Part shown: positions 36,701-44,685 of the stretch, piece by piece | How the letters are laid out: each line of letters begins with the position of its first letter | Numbering within the stretch: the first letter of the stretch is position 1 | Assembly (NCBI RefSeq): GCF_036330325.1 | Contig: NZ_JAZDRO010000001.1 | Coordinates: 620,001 to 684,000, forward strand | Length of the DNA stretch: 64,000 bases | Direction: 5' to 3' | Source of the DNA: Hyphobacterium marinum | GTDB taxonomy: Bacteria; Pseudomonadota; Alphaproteobacteria; Caulobacterales; Maricaulaceae | Notes under the pieces: generated by a model | Told to the model about the DNA's origin: nothing | The model's input: the letters and a program-made list of their open reading frames with translations, nothing else | Databases searched by the model: none | Position numbers and translations under genes: made by a program

Positions 36701-37394
36701 GGAACTGCCGCTCTACCGGGTGGAAAACCAGCCCTACATCCATTACCGCAAGGGCGCGGTGATCATGTACGCCCTGCAGGACTATGTCGGTGAGGACACG
36801 GTCAACGCGGCGCTGTCGCGGCTGGTCGCCGAGTTCCAGTACCGGTCCGACCCCTATCCCACGACGCTCGATTTCCTGCGCATCCTGCGCGAGGAAGCGG
36901 GGCCGGAGTGGGACAGCCTGATCACCGACTTCTTCGAGCGCATCGTCCTGTTCGACCTCGAGGTTTCCAGCGCGGAAACCCGCGAACTGGAGGACGGACG
37001 CTGGGAAACGACGATTGTTGTCGCGGCCCAGAAATTCGAGGCCGACGGACAGGGCGAAGAGGTCGAGGAAGCGATCGATTATGACATCGATATCGGCCTG
37101 TTCACACGCGGCCTCGATGGGGCTTTCGAGGGTACCGACCACATCCTCTACATGCAGAAGCACCGCATCAACGAGACCGAGGTGAGCATCACACTGGTCA
37201 CGGACGAGCGGCCGCTCTTTGCTGGTGTCGACCCCTACAACAAGTTGATCGACCGGGATTCCAACGACAATCTGTTGCGGGTGACGATCGCGTCGGCGGA
37301 GTCCGGCGAAACAGATGACGAGGCGGACACCGACGATGAACCGTCCGGTGGTGCCGGGGAAGCGGCTCGGACTAGGACGCGCCGCCTCCCCTGA
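33714..37394 (+). CDS. ABC-2 permease fused to an M1-family aminopeptidase
   Basis: The 1226-residue protein joins two functions. Residues 1 to about 640 hold some twelve membrane helices in an ABC-2 permease arrangement. Residues about 680-1190 form an M1 peptidase domain with the zinc site HEAAH (His931, Glu932, His935) and the third ligand probably Glu955 in LLVETLAQYSA, one residue further than the usual HExxH-x18-E spacing. The GAMEN exopeptidase motif is replaced by NTIAYSESIGF. A strong AGGAAGGAGA ribosome site precedes the ATG. The peptidase faces the periplasm if the helices are as predicted. Relatives with this architecture are known, but their substrate is not. The acidic tail is low in complexity. 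Confidence 0.93.
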   Translation: MLGKIASFEFRYHLFSPALISIFLVFGLLGFAIPASPNVTLTGSDAININSPQEIALMISAFSLFAMVIPTVFLASGVLRDRSFNTQELFFASPVREHDYLIGRFIGGFVVTMLAFTSIPIGHFIGASMPWVDPETLGPFSFWFYFHPFIVFGMANMLIIGLVLFTAANLSRSLLVTWSVFIGMLVFNTAGGFLMQEPSWRDLAALSDPFGTNALALVTQYWTTAEQNTQVAPLEGILLQNRLIWLGVALVLFVFNVMIFSFRQGNARGLKKNKFRRQEAPFVPTEIQLPKAQPTPKKAVFQQFLSRIAFEVKGVVFNIGFWIAIFFVVLLVGIAVFLNVPPYGTPNYPTTATVMTSMIGGFLLVPIIVVIYYSSELMWRERNVRFSDIVDATPAPNWAFIFAKLIGMMTVICGMIAVAVMIAIFSQLVRGYFDIDFGQYLVRTVIDLVIPLTMLSMLAIFLQVLTNNKWIGIVAIGLVFIVTSFVLAPMGFTHNLYRFPFVSIVPYTDMNGFGHLIGIQLWWYLYWGAISTFLFTLAFVMWNRGALLPIWHRIRALPGSFGPGTGLAAAVSLAVAVGAGVWIYHNTVVLNDFVSGRDQRRMAADYEREWRDQLEGLAQPTITSVDYTIDIFPYERRYTATGTNVLENRTDEAIPVVWVSYGSADVIRHSLDGVEGEERSEYGNLHAFELDPPLQPGESRTLSFNVEVTNPGFRNGGNVSSVMYNGTFFNNGEFAPFIGFNRNALIQDPGERRRQDLPPIDRAYALEDEEHWDDNYIRQDSDYVSFRTLVSTVEGQTVVAPGYLQRDWIEDGRHYFEYVMEDLSLNFFNWMSAEYTLVEEDVDGINYQVFYHPEHDWNVTRMMQGAQDSLAYMSEHISPYQYRQYRMLEFPAYASFAQSFPNTIAYSESIGFTADLSDPDDIDYVYYVTAHEAAHQWWAHQIMGPNVQGGSLLVETLAQYSALMVMEQEYGADHMRRFLKYELDTYLQSRGSESREELPLYRVENQPYIHYRKGAVIMYALQDYVGEDTVNAALSRLVAEFQYRSDPYPTTLDFLRILREEAGPEWDSLITDFFERIVLFDLEVSSAETRELEDGRWETTIVVAAQKFEADGQGEEVEEAIDYDIDIGLFTRGLDGAFEGTDHILYMQKHRINETEVSITLVTDERPLFAGVDPYNKLIDRDSNDNLLRVTIASAESGETDDEADTDDEPSGGAGEAARTRTRRLP

Positions 37395-37471
37395 ACAGGG
37401 ACTCGACGATCCGCCGCGCCAATCTATGATCGCGGTCTGGGGTTGGGACCTTTCGGAATTGGAGGCGCGCC

Positions 37472-39154
37472 ATGCGCGGTGTGACGGGATTGCTGGCCGG
37501 GCTCGTTCTGGCTGCCTGCGCGCAGGATGTGGACGGACCCACAGCCGAACCGGCGACCCGGATCGTGCTGGACGGTCAGGGCGCGACCACCGGCTATGTC
37601 GCCGATACCGGCGCGCATGTCTGGCTCGGCCTGCCCTATGCCGCACCGCCTGTGGGCGATCTGCGCTGGCGCGCGACGCGGCCGGCCTCGGGGTGGGATG
37701 GCGAGCGCGATGCGACCCGTCACGCCTCACGCTGTCCGCAGATTACCAACGTTCTTGACGAGCCCGAGGGACTTGAACCCGGACTGCTGGCGGGTGAGGA
37801 AGACTGCCTCTATCTGGATATCTATGCGCCGCCGGGTGCGGACGAATTGCCAGTCATGGTCTGGATACACGGGGGCAGTAATGTCTGGGGCCGGTCGTCG
37901 GAATATGATGGCTCCCAGCTGGCGATTGACCAGAATGTCATCATCGTCGCGGTGCAATACCGGCTCGGTCCGCTGGGATTCATGTCCGCGCCGGAGTTGC
38001 GCGCCGACGCCGAACGTCCGGAAGATCGCGCGGCGAATTTCGCCATTCTCGACCTGATCGAGTCACTGCGCTGGGTGCAGGCCCATGCCGAGGACTTTGG
38101 CGGGGATGCGGGCCGGGTGACGATTTTCGGCGAGAGTGCCGGCGGGCACAATGTCGCCGCCCTGCTGACCTCGCCGCTGGCCGAGGGCCTGTTTCACCGG
38201 GCCATCATCCAGAGCGGATCGGCCGCGACCGTGACCCGCGCAGAGGCCGAAGGCCGGTCGGGCGACCTCGCGAACGCATCGGGCGAGGTGCTCGGCCGTG
38301 TCGTGGAGGGGCCGGTGACGGCCGAGGCGCTCCGCGCAGTCAGCCTGGAAGACGTCTTTGCCGGGCTCGACCTCTCTGGCGGGTCCCACTACGACATGCC
38401 GCGCATGATCGAGGACGGGGTGACGGTTCCCGAGGGCGGGATAAGGGCTGCGCTTGCCTCGCCCGGCACATTCAATGCGGTACCGGTCATTACCGGCACG
38501 AACCGCGACGAGATGCGGCTGTTCAACGCGCTCAACCCGGACTTGGCCAGTCGTACGCTGGGCCTCTTCATCCGGCCGCGCGATCGCGACTACTACGCAG
38601 CGCTTTCCGACTATCAGAGCGCGATGTGGACGGTCGGAGCGGTGGATGATCTCGCCAGCGTGATGACGGCTGGTGGTCATGACGATGTCTGGGCTTACCG
38701 CTTCGACTGGGACGAGGGCGCGGCCAATCTGCTGGTCGATACCCGCTTCATGCTGGGAGCGGCGCACGCCATGGAAATCCCCTTCGTCTTCAACCGGTTT
38801 GAGCTCTTTGGCCGGCTCGACCCCTTCCTGTTCAACGACCGGAATGCCGAAGGCCGGGTGGCGCTGGCCCGTCAGATGGGCCGGCACTGGGCCGACTTCG
38901 CCCGTGATGGCGATCCCGGAGGTGGCTGGGAACGCTGGCGGGACGGCGGTGCGCGCATGCGGTTCGACACGCCCGCCGATGACGGTCCGGAACTGGTCAC
39001 AGGCCGGACCGTGGTGGCCGACCTCGCCGATGCGCTGGCCAGCGATGCGCGTGTGGACAATGCCGAGCGCTGCCGTATCGCCCGGGCGATGGGCGACCGC
39101 TTTTTCGGCGACGGCGCGTCGGTCGCCGAACGCCTCGACTGCCCAGACGCCTAG
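37472..39154 (+). CDS. Type-B carboxylesterase lipoprotein
   Basis: The 560-residue protein begins with a lipoprotein signal (MRGVTGLLAGLVLAAC) and is a type-B carboxylesterase: PYAAPPVGDLRW near the start, EDCLYLDIYAP, PVMVWIHGGSNVWG oxyanion hole, and the nucleophile Ser222 in FGESAGG. It would hydrolyse carboxylic esters in the periplasm. GGAGGCGCGCC precedes the ATG as ribosome site. It follows the permease-peptidase gene by 77 bases and overlaps the convergent fhs gene by four bases. Confidence 0.93.
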   Translation: MRGVTGLLAGLVLAACAQDVDGPTAEPATRIVLDGQGATTGYVADTGAHVWLGLPYAAPPVGDLRWRATRPASGWDGERDATRHASRCPQITNVLDEPEGLEPGLLAGEEDCLYLDIYAPPGADELPVMVWIHGGSNVWGRSSEYDGSQLAIDQNVIIVAVQYRLGPLGFMSAPELRADAERPEDRAANFAILDLIESLRWVQAHAEDFGGDAGRVTIFGESAGGHNVAALLTSPLAEGLFHRAIIQSGSAATVTRAEAEGRSGDLANASGEVLGRVVEGPVTAEALRAVSLEDVFAGLDLSGGSHYDMPRMIEDGVTVPEGGIRAALASPGTFNAVPVITGTNRDEMRLFNALNPDLASRTLGLFIRPRDRDYYAALSDYQSAMWTVGAVDDLASVMTAGGHDDVWAYRFDWDEGAANLLVDTRFMLGAAHAMEIPFVFNRFELFGRLDPFLFNDRNAEGRVALARQMGRHWADFARDGDPGGGWERWRDGGARMRFDTPADDGPELVTGRTVVADLADALASDARVDNAERCRIARAMGDRFFGDGASVAERLDCPDA

Positions 39155-40821
39155 AACAGGCCCTCGATTTCGCCGTCGGGGCCCAAACCAATGCCTTCGG
39201 CAGCCGGAACGCGTGGCAGGCCGGGCATGGTCATGATCGATCCGCAGATCGCCACGACGAACCCCGCGCCCGCCGAGAGGCGAACCTCCCGCACGGCGAC
39301 CGAATGGTGTTCCGGTGCGCCGAGCAGTGTCGGGTCGGTCGAGAAGCTGTACTGGGTCTTGGCCATGCAAACCGGCAAATCGCCGAAGCCTGCCGCTTCC
39401 CAGGCTTTCAACTGGTCGCGCACGCTCTGGTCGGCCATCACCTCGTCGGCGCGGTAGATGCGTTTGGCGACCGTCTCGATCTTCTCGAACAGCGACAGGT
39501 GGTCCTTGTAGAGCGGGGCGAACTGCGCGGTCCCGGAATCAACGATCTCGACGACGCGGCGGGCGAGGTCTTCAGTGCCTGCTGACCCGTCCGCCCAGTG
39601 CCGGCAGACGATGGCTTCGGCCCCGAGTTCCTCGGCATAGGCCTGAACGGTCGCGACCTCGGCGTCGGTGTCGGAGGTGAAATGGTTGATCGCGACCACG
39701 GCCGTGACACCGAACTGGCGGACATTCTTGATATGGCGGCCGAGATTGACGCAGCCCTTTTTCAGCGCGGCGACATTCTCTTCGGTCAGCGCGTCCTTCT
39801 TGACCCCGCCATTGTATTTCAGTGCCCGGATGGTCGCGACGATAACGACGGCTTTCGGCTTCAGACCGGCCTTGCGGCACTTGATGTCGAAGAATTTCTC
39901 CGCGCCCAGATCGGCCCCGAATCCGGCCTCGGTGACGACATAGTCCGCGAGTTTGAGCGCGGTTTTGGTCGCGATCACCGAATTGCAGCCATGGGCGATA
40001 TTGGCGAACGGGCCGCCATGGATGAAGGCCGGGTTGTTCTCCAGCGTCTGGACGAGGTTGGGCTGCATGGCTTCCTTTAAAAGGACAGTCATCGCGCCGT
40101 CGGCCTTGATGTCGCGGCAGGTCACGGCGGACTTGTCGCGCCGGTAGGCGACAATGATGTCACCGAGGCGTTTCTGCAAATCGGCCAGATCCGTGGCGAG
40201 GCAGAGGATCGCCATGACTTCGGACGCCACCGTGATGTCGAACCCGGCCTCGGACGGGAAACCGTTGGCGACCCCGCCGAGCGAGGAGACGATTGAGCGC
40301 AACGCCCGGTCATTCATGTCGAGCACGCGCCGCCAGACCACGCGCCGCTGATCGATTTCGAGCGCATTGCCCCAGTAGATGTGGTTGTCGATCATCGCCG
40401 CGAGCAGATTGTGCGCGCTGGTGATGGCGTGGAAATCACCGGTGAAGTGAAGGTTGATGTCTTCCATCGGCACGACCTGGGCCATGCCGCCACCGGCCGC
40501 GCCGCCCTTCATGCCGAAGCACGGACCGAGCGACGGTTCGCGAATGCAGATGGCGGCCTTCTTGCCAATCCGGTTCAGCGCATCACCCAGGCCCACCGTC
40601 GTCGTGGTCTTGCCTTCCCCTGCCGGTGTCGGATTGACGGCCGTGACGAGGACCAGTCCACCATCTTTGCGGTCTTTTAGCGAGCCGATGAAAGGTGCCG
40701 CGACCTTGGCCTTGTAGGGACCGTATTGCTGCAGGGCCTCGCCGGGAATGTCGAGCTTGGCGGCGATCTCGGTGACCGGTTTCATGGATGCGGCGCGCGC
40801 AATCTCGATATCGGATTTCAT
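39151..40821 (-). CDS. fhs: Formate-tetrahydrofolate ligase
   Basis: The 556-residue enzyme contains the ATP-binding TPAGEGKTTTTVGLGDAL loop near residue 65, FGMKGGAAGGGMAQV, and LTEENVAALKKGCVNL, all typical of formyl-THF synthetase. It makes 10-formyl-THF from formate, THF and ATP. It follows the formate dehydrogenase genes by 29 bases in the same direction, so the operon can send formate either to CO2 or to one-carbon metabolism. The AAGGA before the ATG is a good ribosome site. Confidence 0.97.
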   Translation of the reverse strand: MKSDIEIARAASMKPVTEIAAKLDIPGEALQQYGPYKAKVAAPFIGSLKDRKDGGLVLVTAVNPTPAGEGKTTTTVGLGDALNRIGKKAAICIREPSLGPCFGMKGGAAGGGMAQVVPMEDINLHFTGDFHAITSAHNLLAAMIDNHIYWGNALEIDQRRVVWRRVLDMNDRALRSIVSSLGGVANGFPSEAGFDITVASEVMAILCLATDLADLQKRLGDIIVAYRRDKSAVTCRDIKADGAMTVLLKEAMQPNLVQTLENNPAFIHGGPFANIAHGCNSVIATKTALKLADYVVTEAGFGADLGAEKFFDIKCRKAGLKPKAVVIVATIRALKYNGGVKKDALTEENVAALKKGCVNLGRHIKNVRQFGVTAVVAINHFTSDTDAEVATVQAYAEELGAEAIVCRHWADGSAGTEDLARRVVEIVDSGTAQFAPLYKDHLSLFEKIETVAKRIYRADEVMADQSVRDQLKAWEAAGFGDLPVCMAKTQYSFSTDPTLLGAPEHHSVAVREVRLSAGAGFVVAICGSIMTMPGLPRVPAAEGIGLGPDGEIEGLF

Positions 40822-40850
40822 GTCCGTCGATCCTTCTTGTGTCGGGGGTA

Positions 40851-41069
40851 TCAGGCGGGTGAGGCCAGCCGGTTCACGGCCTCGCGTACCGGTTCGGGCA
40901 GGCTGTCCGGTTTCTGATTGGCCAGGGCGATGATCTGGGTGCGCATGCGCGGGTCCCAGAAATTGCGCATGTGTGTGGCGATGCCGGCGACGGTTTCCTC
41001 ATGGCCGTAGGGCTCGAAGAAATCGGCGATCTGGCGCGCCATGCGAATGAGGTCTTCGTCCCGCATCAT
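40851..41069 (-). CDS. fdsD: Formate dehydrogenase delta subunit
   Basis: The 72-residue protein (DEDLIRMARQIADFFEPYGH near the start, IATHMRNFWDPRMRTQII in the middle) is the small FdsD subunit found with NAD-linked, molybdenum-containing formate dehydrogenases. It assists assembly or stability of the complex. The start overlaps the fdhD stop by four bases; two adjacent ATGs (41069 and 41066) are possible. It is often missed because of its size. Confidence 0.9.
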   Translation of the reverse strand: MMRDEDLIRMARQIADFFEPYGHEETVAGIATHMRNFWDPRMRTQIIALANQKPDSLPEPVREAVNRLASPA

Positions 41070-41842
41070 TCCGTCCCGGAATTGAAGAGAATGGCATCCT
41101 CGCCCGAGCGGCAGGCGAGGGGAAGCCCCAGTTCGCGCGAGAGGTCGAGGGCCAGGCCGGTGGGGGCCGACACGGTGGCCAGAAGGGAGGCGTTGGTGAT
41201 CGCTGCCTTGCAGACGAGTTCGAAACTGCATCGGCTCGACATGACGATGAAGCCGTTGTCTTCCAGCTGTCCCGAATGGGCGAGTGCCCCGACGAGCTTG
41301 TCGAGCGCATTGTGGCGGCCGACATCCTCGCGCACGAGGCTGACCGCCCCGTGCGGTGCGCACCAGGCCGCGGCGTGGACGCTGCGCGTTGCGGCATTGA
41401 GAGGTTGGGCGGCGGCGAGGCCGTAGAAGGCTTTCAGGATGGCTGGTTTGCCGGGTAGGGTTCGGTTACAAGACCTGGGAGCTGGCCGCCGTATGGCTTC
41501 CGCCAAAGTCTCCAACCCGCACAGCCCGCAACCCGACTGACCGTCGAGCGTGCGGCGGCGGAGCGCTTTACCGGTCAGCGCTTCGCGCGCAATGCGGATG
41601 TCGGCCGTGATCCCCTCGGGGTAGGTTTTCAGGGCCAACCCTTCGACCGCGCCGGCATCGGTGATGATCTGTTCGGTCAAGGCGAGGCCGATTGCGAGGT
41701 CTTCGAGATCGGCCGGTGTCGCCATCATCACGGTCCAGGCCGTACCGTTGAAACCGATCTCGACCGGGACTTCCTCGGCAATCCCCCAGGAGCCGCCGCC
41801 GGGCAGGGCGATGTCGCGCTTCGTGTCGGGGAAAGCGGCCAA
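41066..41842 (-). CDS. fdhD: Formate dehydrogenase sulfurtransferase FdhD (FdsC)
   Basis: The 258-residue protein has the FdhD pattern: an N-terminal EEVPVEIGFNG strand, the reactive cysteine pair in SGCGLCGLE near residue 107, REDVGRHNALDKLVG, and VMSSRCSFELV. It passes sulfur from a desulfurase to the molybdenum cofactor so that formate dehydrogenase is active. Translation starts at a TTG five bases after the fdsA stop; no ATG is suitably placed. The gene sits inside the formate operon between the alpha and delta subunits, the usual fds order. Confidence 0.93.
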   Translation of the reverse strand: MAAFPDTKRDIALPGGGSWGIAEEVPVEIGFNGTAWTVMMATPADLEDLAIGLALTEQIITDAGAVEGLALKTYPEGITADIRIAREALTGKALRRRTLDGQSGCGLCGLETLAEAIRRPAPRSCNRTLPGKPAILKAFYGLAAAQPLNAATRSVHAAAWCAPHGAVSLVREDVGRHNALDKLVGALAHSGQLEDNGFIVMSSRCSFELVCKAAITNASLLATVSAPTGLALDLSRELGLPLACRSGEDAILFNSGTE

Positions 41843-41846
41843 GCGC

Positions 41847-44672
41847 CTACTCGGCCGGTTCGATCTCGGCGCGACGCTCGCGCCGCTCCATCTGCCAGTC
41901 CGACGGCATGTTGGCGAGCGTCACCTGAACCGCCGTCACCTTGTATTCGGGGCAGTTGGTCGCCCAGTCCGACAGCTCGGTCGTGACGACATTGGCCCCG
42001 GATTCAGGGTGGTGGAAAGTCGTGTAGACCACGCCCTGCGGCATGCGGTCGGAGATGACGGCGCGGATCGTGGTCGCGCCGATCCGGCTGCCGAGCGAAA
42101 CCAGATCGCCGTCGGAAATACCGCGGATATCGGCATCGTGTGAATGGATTTCCAGCACATCCTCGCCATGCCACATCGAGTTTTTCGTGCGCCGTGTCTG
42201 CGCCCCGACATTGTATTGCGACAGGATACGGCCCGTCGTCAGGATCAGCGGATAGCGCCGGTTGGTCTTCTCCTCGGTCGGCACATAGCGGGTCAGCATG
42301 AACTGGCCCTTGCCGCGCACGAAGCCGCTGGCGTGCATGACGGGCGTGCCGTCCGGTGTTGCGTCATTGCAGGGCCACTGGATCGACTTGCCGCTATCGA
42401 GCTTTTCAAAACTCACGCCCGCGAAGGTCGGGGTCAGAGCCGCGATCTCGTCCATGATTGCCGCGCCGTCCGGCCAGCCCATCTCGTAGCCCATGGCGCG
42501 GGCAAGGCGGGCGACTGTCTCCCACTCGTGCATGCCCTGCAGGGGCGGCTTGATCGGGCGGACGCGATTGATGCGCCGCTCGGCATTGGTAAACGTCCCG
42601 TCCTTTTCCAGGAAGGACGTGCCGGGGAAAAAGACATGGGCGAAGGCGGCGGTCTCGTTCAGGAAGAGGTCCTGGACGATGACGCACTCCATCGCCTGCA
42701 GCGCGGCGGAGACGTGCAGCGTGTTGGGGTCGGACTGGGCGATGTCCTCGCCCTGCACGAAAAGACCTCTGAACGAGCCATCAAGCGCGGCGGCGAACAT
42801 GTTCGGGATGCGCAGTCCCGGTTCGGGGTCGAGCGAGGCCTGCCAGTGTGCCTCGAACTCGCCGCGTACCGCCGCGTCGGAAATGTGCCGGTAGCCGGGA
42901 AGTTCGTGCGGGAAGGAGCCCATGTCGCACGATCCCTGGACGTTGTTCTGACCGCGCAGCGGGTTCACGCCCACACCCTCGCGCCCGATATTCCCGGTCG
43001 CCATGGCCAGATTGGCAAGGCCCATCACCATGGACGAGCCTTGCGAATGCTCGGTTACGCCGAGCCCGTAATAGATCGCGCCATTGCCGCCGGTGGCATA
43101 GAGCCGTGCCGCCGCGCGAATGTCCTCTGCCGGCACGCCGGTGACATCCTCAAGCGCTTCAGGAGAATTCTCCGCCAGCGCGATGAATTCCTTCCAGCGG
43201 TCAAAGGAGGGCGTTTCACAGCGTTCCGCGACAAAGGCCTCGTCAACGAGACCCTCGGTGACAATGGTGTGGGCGATGGCGTTGATCACCGCGACATTCG
43301 TGCCGGGGCGCAAGGGCAGGTGGTGGGCCGCCTCGACATGAGGCGAGCGCACCAGGTCGATGCGGCGCGGATCGATGACGATCAGCTTTGCGCCCTGACG
43401 CAGGCGGCGCTTCATGCGGCTCGCAAAAACCGGGTGGGCGTCGGTGGGATTGGCCCCGACGACGAGGATCACATCGGCTTTGGCGACGGATTTGAAATCC
43501 TGTGTCCCGGCCGAGGTGCCAAACGTGTTCTTCAGCCCGTAGCCGGTCGGTGAATGGCAGACCCGTGCGCAGGTGTCGACATTGTTGTTGTGGAACGCGG
43601 CGCGGACCATTTTCTGGACCGCATAGACTTCCTCATTGGTGCAGCGTGAGGAGGTGATCCCACCAATCGCGCCGGTGCCGTGTTCGGTCTGGATCGCTTT
43701 GAGACGCTCGGCCGCATAACTGATGGCTTCGTCCCAGCTGACTTCACGCCAGGGGGCATTTGTCGTCTCGCGGATCATCGGTGAAAGGATTCGGTCGGCA
43801 TGGGTGGCATAGCCCCAGGCAAAGCGCCCCTTCACGCAGGAATGGCCTTCATTTGCGCCGCCATCCTTGTGCGGCGTCATGCGCACGACCTCGTCGCCCT
43901 GCAGTTCAGCGCGGAAGGAACACCCGACACCGCAATAGGCGCAGGTGGTGATCACCGAGCGATTGGGCTGGCCGTGACCAAGAATGGTGTTTTCGGTGAG
44001 CGTCGCGGTCGGGCAAGCCTGCACACAGGCCCCGCAGGAGACGCATTCGGAGTCGATGAAGGCCTCGCCCGCGCTGGCGGAGACTTTGGAGTCAAAGCCC
44101 CGGTCCTCGATGGTCAGGGCGAACGTGCCTTGCACCTCTTCGCAGGCGCGTACACAGCGCGAACAGACGATGCATTTCGCCGGGTCGAAAGTGAAATAGG
44201 GGTTGGACGTGTCCTTCTCGGCATCGAGATGACCTTCGCCCTCATAGCCGTAGCGCACTTCGCGCAAACCCACTTCACCGGCGCGGTCCTGCAATTCGCA
44301 ATCGCCATTTGCGCCACAGGTCAGGCAGTCCAGCGGGTGATCGGAGATGTAGAGCTCCATCACGCCGCGGCGGATGCGTTCCAGACGCTCGGTCTGAGTG
44401 GCGATCTTCATCCCCGCCTCGACCGGCGTCGTGCAGGAGGCGGGCGTCCCTTTCCGGCCCTCGATCTCGACGAGGCAGAGGCGGCAAGAGCCGAACGCGT
44501 TGAGGCTGTCGGTCGCGCAGAGTTTCGGGATGTCGGTTCCGGCCAGCGCAGCAGCGCGCATCACCGACACGCCCTCGGGCACGTCGTGGCGACGGCCGTC
44601 GATCTCGACCGTCACGGTCCGGCCCGTTTCCACGCCGGGCGTCCCGTAATCACGATCCTTCATCACGCTCAT
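41847..44672 (-). CDS. fdsA: NAD-linked formate dehydrogenase alpha subunit
   Basis: The 941-residue catalytic subunit has an N-terminal [2Fe-2S] ferredoxin domain (FGSCRLCLVEIEG), a His-Cys cluster segment (DHPLDCLTCGANGDCELQ), two [4Fe-4S] motifs (CIVCSRCVRACEEV and CVSCGACVQACPT), then the molybdopterin domain with CAYCGVGC. The molybdenum ligand is a cysteine in CARVCHSPTGYGL, not selenocysteine. The C-terminal cofactor-binding domain follows. It oxidises formate to CO2 in the cytoplasm. Length and cluster content match FdsA of Cupriavidus and Rhodobacter. It starts 13 bases after fdsB, with AGGA at good spacing. Confidence 0.97.
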   Translation of the reverse strand: MSVMKDRDYGTPGVETGRTVTVEIDGRRHDVPEGVSVMRAAALAGTDIPKLCATDSLNAFGSCRLCLVEIEGRKGTPASCTTPVEAGMKIATQTERLERIRRGVMELYISDHPLDCLTCGANGDCELQDRAGEVGLREVRYGYEGEGHLDAEKDTSNPYFTFDPAKCIVCSRCVRACEEVQGTFALTIEDRGFDSKVSASAGEAFIDSECVSCGACVQACPTATLTENTILGHGQPNRSVITTCAYCGVGCSFRAELQGDEVVRMTPHKDGGANEGHSCVKGRFAWGYATHADRILSPMIRETTNAPWREVSWDEAISYAAERLKAIQTEHGTGAIGGITSSRCTNEEVYAVQKMVRAAFHNNNVDTCARVCHSPTGYGLKNTFGTSAGTQDFKSVAKADVILVVGANPTDAHPVFASRMKRRLRQGAKLIVIDPRRIDLVRSPHVEAAHHLPLRPGTNVAVINAIAHTIVTEGLVDEAFVAERCETPSFDRWKEFIALAENSPEALEDVTGVPAEDIRAAARLYATGGNGAIYYGLGVTEHSQGSSMVMGLANLAMATGNIGREGVGVNPLRGQNNVQGSCDMGSFPHELPGYRHISDAAVRGEFEAHWQASLDPEPGLRIPNMFAAALDGSFRGLFVQGEDIAQSDPNTLHVSAALQAMECVIVQDLFLNETAAFAHVFFPGTSFLEKDGTFTNAERRINRVRPIKPPLQGMHEWETVARLARAMGYEMGWPDGAAIMDEIAALTPTFAGVSFEKLDSGKSIQWPCNDATPDGTPVMHASGFVRGKGQFMLTRYVPTEEKTNRRYPLILTTGRILSQYNVGAQTRRTKNSMWHGEDVLEIHSHDADIRGISDGDLVSLGSRIGATTIRAVISDRMPQGVVYTTFHHPESGANVVTTELSDWATNCPEYKVTAVQVTLANMPSDWQMERRERRAEIEPAE

Positions 44673-44685
44673 GGCCGGTATCCTA

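Noticed and set aside
35562..37730. Long minus-strand open frame (about 720 codons) under the permease-peptidase fusion
   Set aside because: It is a compositional shadow; the + strand encodes a zinc peptidase motif and membrane helices, while the minus frame shows no recognisable domain.
41847..44672. Possible selenocysteine in formate dehydrogenase
   Set aside because: The molybdenum-ligand position is an ordinary cysteine (CARVCHSP) and no in-frame TGA is present.
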